A stretch of DNA of 64,000 nucleotides. Origin: Leptotrichia buccalis C-1013-b. Its GTDB lineage: Bacteria > Fusobacteriota > Fusobacteriia > Fusobacteriales > Leptotrichiaceae. Position numbers and translations under genes: made by a program. Within the stretch, counting starts at the first letter, position 1. Each line of letters starts with the position of its first letter. The notes beneath the pieces were generated by a model. That model searched no databases and was not told the DNA's origin. It saw only the letters and a program-made list of their open reading frames with translations. Where the stretch lies: the NCBI RefSeq assembly GCF_000023905.1, contig NC_013192.1, positions 372,001 to 436,000 of the forward strand. Direction: 5' to 3'. Positions 62,935 to 64,000 of this stretch are shown here, one piece after another.

Positions 62935-64000
62935 ATGTTTAAAAAAGGAAGAAGAATTTTAATTTTAGGGGTATTATTTACAGTTTTACTGTATGCAGAA
63001 GGTGAACAAGAAAATAGTGGTGGATCTACTCCAAAAGAAAGTGAAGTAACTATTAAGGAAGAAAGAAGAAAAACACCCGCTGTAAAAGAAAATGAAAGTC
63101 GTAATGAAGTAGAACAAGTATCAGGACGGTCAAGTTCAAAATATTCTGATCACAATAGCAAAAGAAATAAACATCAAAAACATGAAGGAAATACTGTATC
63201 AAAAGGTGAACTAACATCTACTAATAGTAAAGAAAAAAATATTTCAACAAAAAATAACAATAATAAACCTATACAAAAGAAAAAATTTGTAAAGGCGATT
63301 GAACGTGAAAAAGAGGGAGAATCTGAATATCAAGGGGAAGTGATAAAATTTATTGCAACTACCGATGGGAAAATTTTAAAAGATAAAATGTCAAGACAGC
63401 AACATCCGATTGCATCTCTTACAAAAGTTATGAATATTCTAGTAGCGCTTGATCAAATAGACAGAGGAAATGCAAAAATTGACGATAAGGTATGTTTTAC
63501 TCCTGATACTGTAAATATGGGAGGAAGCTGGTTAAATGCCAAAGCTGGAGATTGTTACACATTAAAAGATTTGCTTCGTGCAGAAATTATATATTCGGCA
63601 AATAATGCGGCATATATGGTAGCTAAACATATTGGAAAAGGAAATCTTGATAATTTTGTAAAACTTATGAATCAAAAAGCAAAAGAACTAGGAATGAACG
63701 ATACGCACTATTACACTCCTGCAGGACTTCCAACTTCAATGACAAACAAAGGTATGGACACTTCTACAGCCTATGATATGTATCTGCTTGGAAGAAGAGC
63801 TATAAGAGATGAAAGACTTAAGGCATGGATGAAGGAATCTGAATTGGTTTTACAAAATTCTGAAGGTGAAGACGTTATTTATAATAACAGGAATCATTTA
63901 TTAAATAAATTTGGAATTTATGGATTAAAAACAGGATTCCATGTACAAGCTGGATATAATATGATTGTTTCAAGTAAAATAGGAAATCTTGAAATTATCT
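62935..64000 (+). CDS. D-alanyl-D-alanine carboxypeptidase (S11), 3' end outside window
   Basis: ATG 62935 follows AGAAAGGAAAAA. A signal sequence (RRILILGVLFTVLLYAEG) is followed by a Ser/Lys/Asn-rich low-complexity linker to about residue 120. The S11 domain has SLTK (Ser161, Lys164), SAN (Ser221-Asn223) and KTG (Lys332-Gly334). The enzyme trims the terminal D-Ala of peptidoglycan stem peptides. The frame is open at the window edge, so the C-terminal domain is not seen. The long linker is unusual for small PBPs. Confidence 0.9.
   Translation, partial: MFKKGRRILILGVLFTVLLYAEGEQENSGGSTPKESEVTIKEERRKTPAVKENESRNEVEQVSGRSSSKYSDHNSKRNKHQKHEGNTVSKGELTSTNSKEKNISTKNNNNKPIQKKKFVKAIEREKEGESEYQGEVIKFIATTDGKILKDKMSRQQHPIASLTKVMNILVALDQIDRGNAKIDDKVCFTPDTVNMGGSWLNAKAGDCYTLKDLLRAEIIYSANNAAYMVAKHIGKGNLDNFVKLMNQKAKELGMNDTHYYTPAGLPTSMTNKGMDTSTAYDMYLLGRRAIRDERLKAWMKESELVLQNSEGEDVIYNNRNHLLNKFGIYGLKTGFHVQAGYNMIVSSKIGNLEII

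Overview
The window looks like a chromosomal piece from a Leptotrichia-like member of the Fusobacteriota. This is an inference from very AT-rich DNA, outer-membrane genes (OmpA-type protein, autotransporter-like passengers) and otherwise Firmicute-like housekeeping genes. No rRNA, tRNA or CRISPR array was recognised.

Layout. 1-5 kb: the end of an OmpA-family gene, a CGGC-domain gene interrupted by an in-frame TGA, an HPr-like gene, ribosomal protein S1 and a branched-chain aminotransferase. 6.4-17.2 kb: one long sulfate-assimilation locus, all on the plus strand: siroheme sulfite reductase, CysA, AprA/AprB-type APS reductase, CysD/CysN, sulfate-binding protein, CysT and CysW. Together these genes can import sulfate, activate it to APS, reduce APS to sulfite and reduce sulfite to sulfide. 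18-34 kb: pyruvate:ferredoxin oxidoreductase, RecJ, a diacylglycerol-kinase-like enzyme, a GyrI-like protein, a GH57 enzyme, an S8-type secreted protein without a barrel, RlmB, L31 type B and unknown proteins. 34.7-37.3 kb: a feo iron operon whose feoB carries a frameshift and a stop.

37.4-48.4 kb is an integrated element. It holds a Tn916-like tyrosine integrase, two rolling-circle-type Rep genes (one with an early stop), three small Cro-like proteins, two divergent repressor switches with palindromic operators, a DUF262/DUF1524 protein that has lost its HNH histidine, and a DUF3800 gene preceded by a small structured RNA with its own consensus promoter and terminator. Candidate att sequences and arm-type direct repeats lie at both ends.

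48.5-64 kb: an ACT-domain/PFL pair, three cobalamin genes (cbiT, then cbiG and cbiH 4 kb later) separated by a decaying dehydrogenase and other genes, a Nudix fusion, an autotransporter-like passenger, an IS30 remnant with its inverted repeats, argG, a secreted cyclophilin, a TraX-like protein, endonuclease III and the start of a D,D-carboxypeptidase that runs off the window.

The intergenic DNA is rich in short repeats: a 151-bp MITE in two near-identical copies, a structured repeat of about 190 bp whose two copies show compensatory base changes, and two further families. Several genes carry single-base lesions (feoB, the dehydrogenase, rep2, the CGGC gene, probably a secreted protein). They are either real decay or consensus errors in A-runs, and the sequence alone cannot separate the two.
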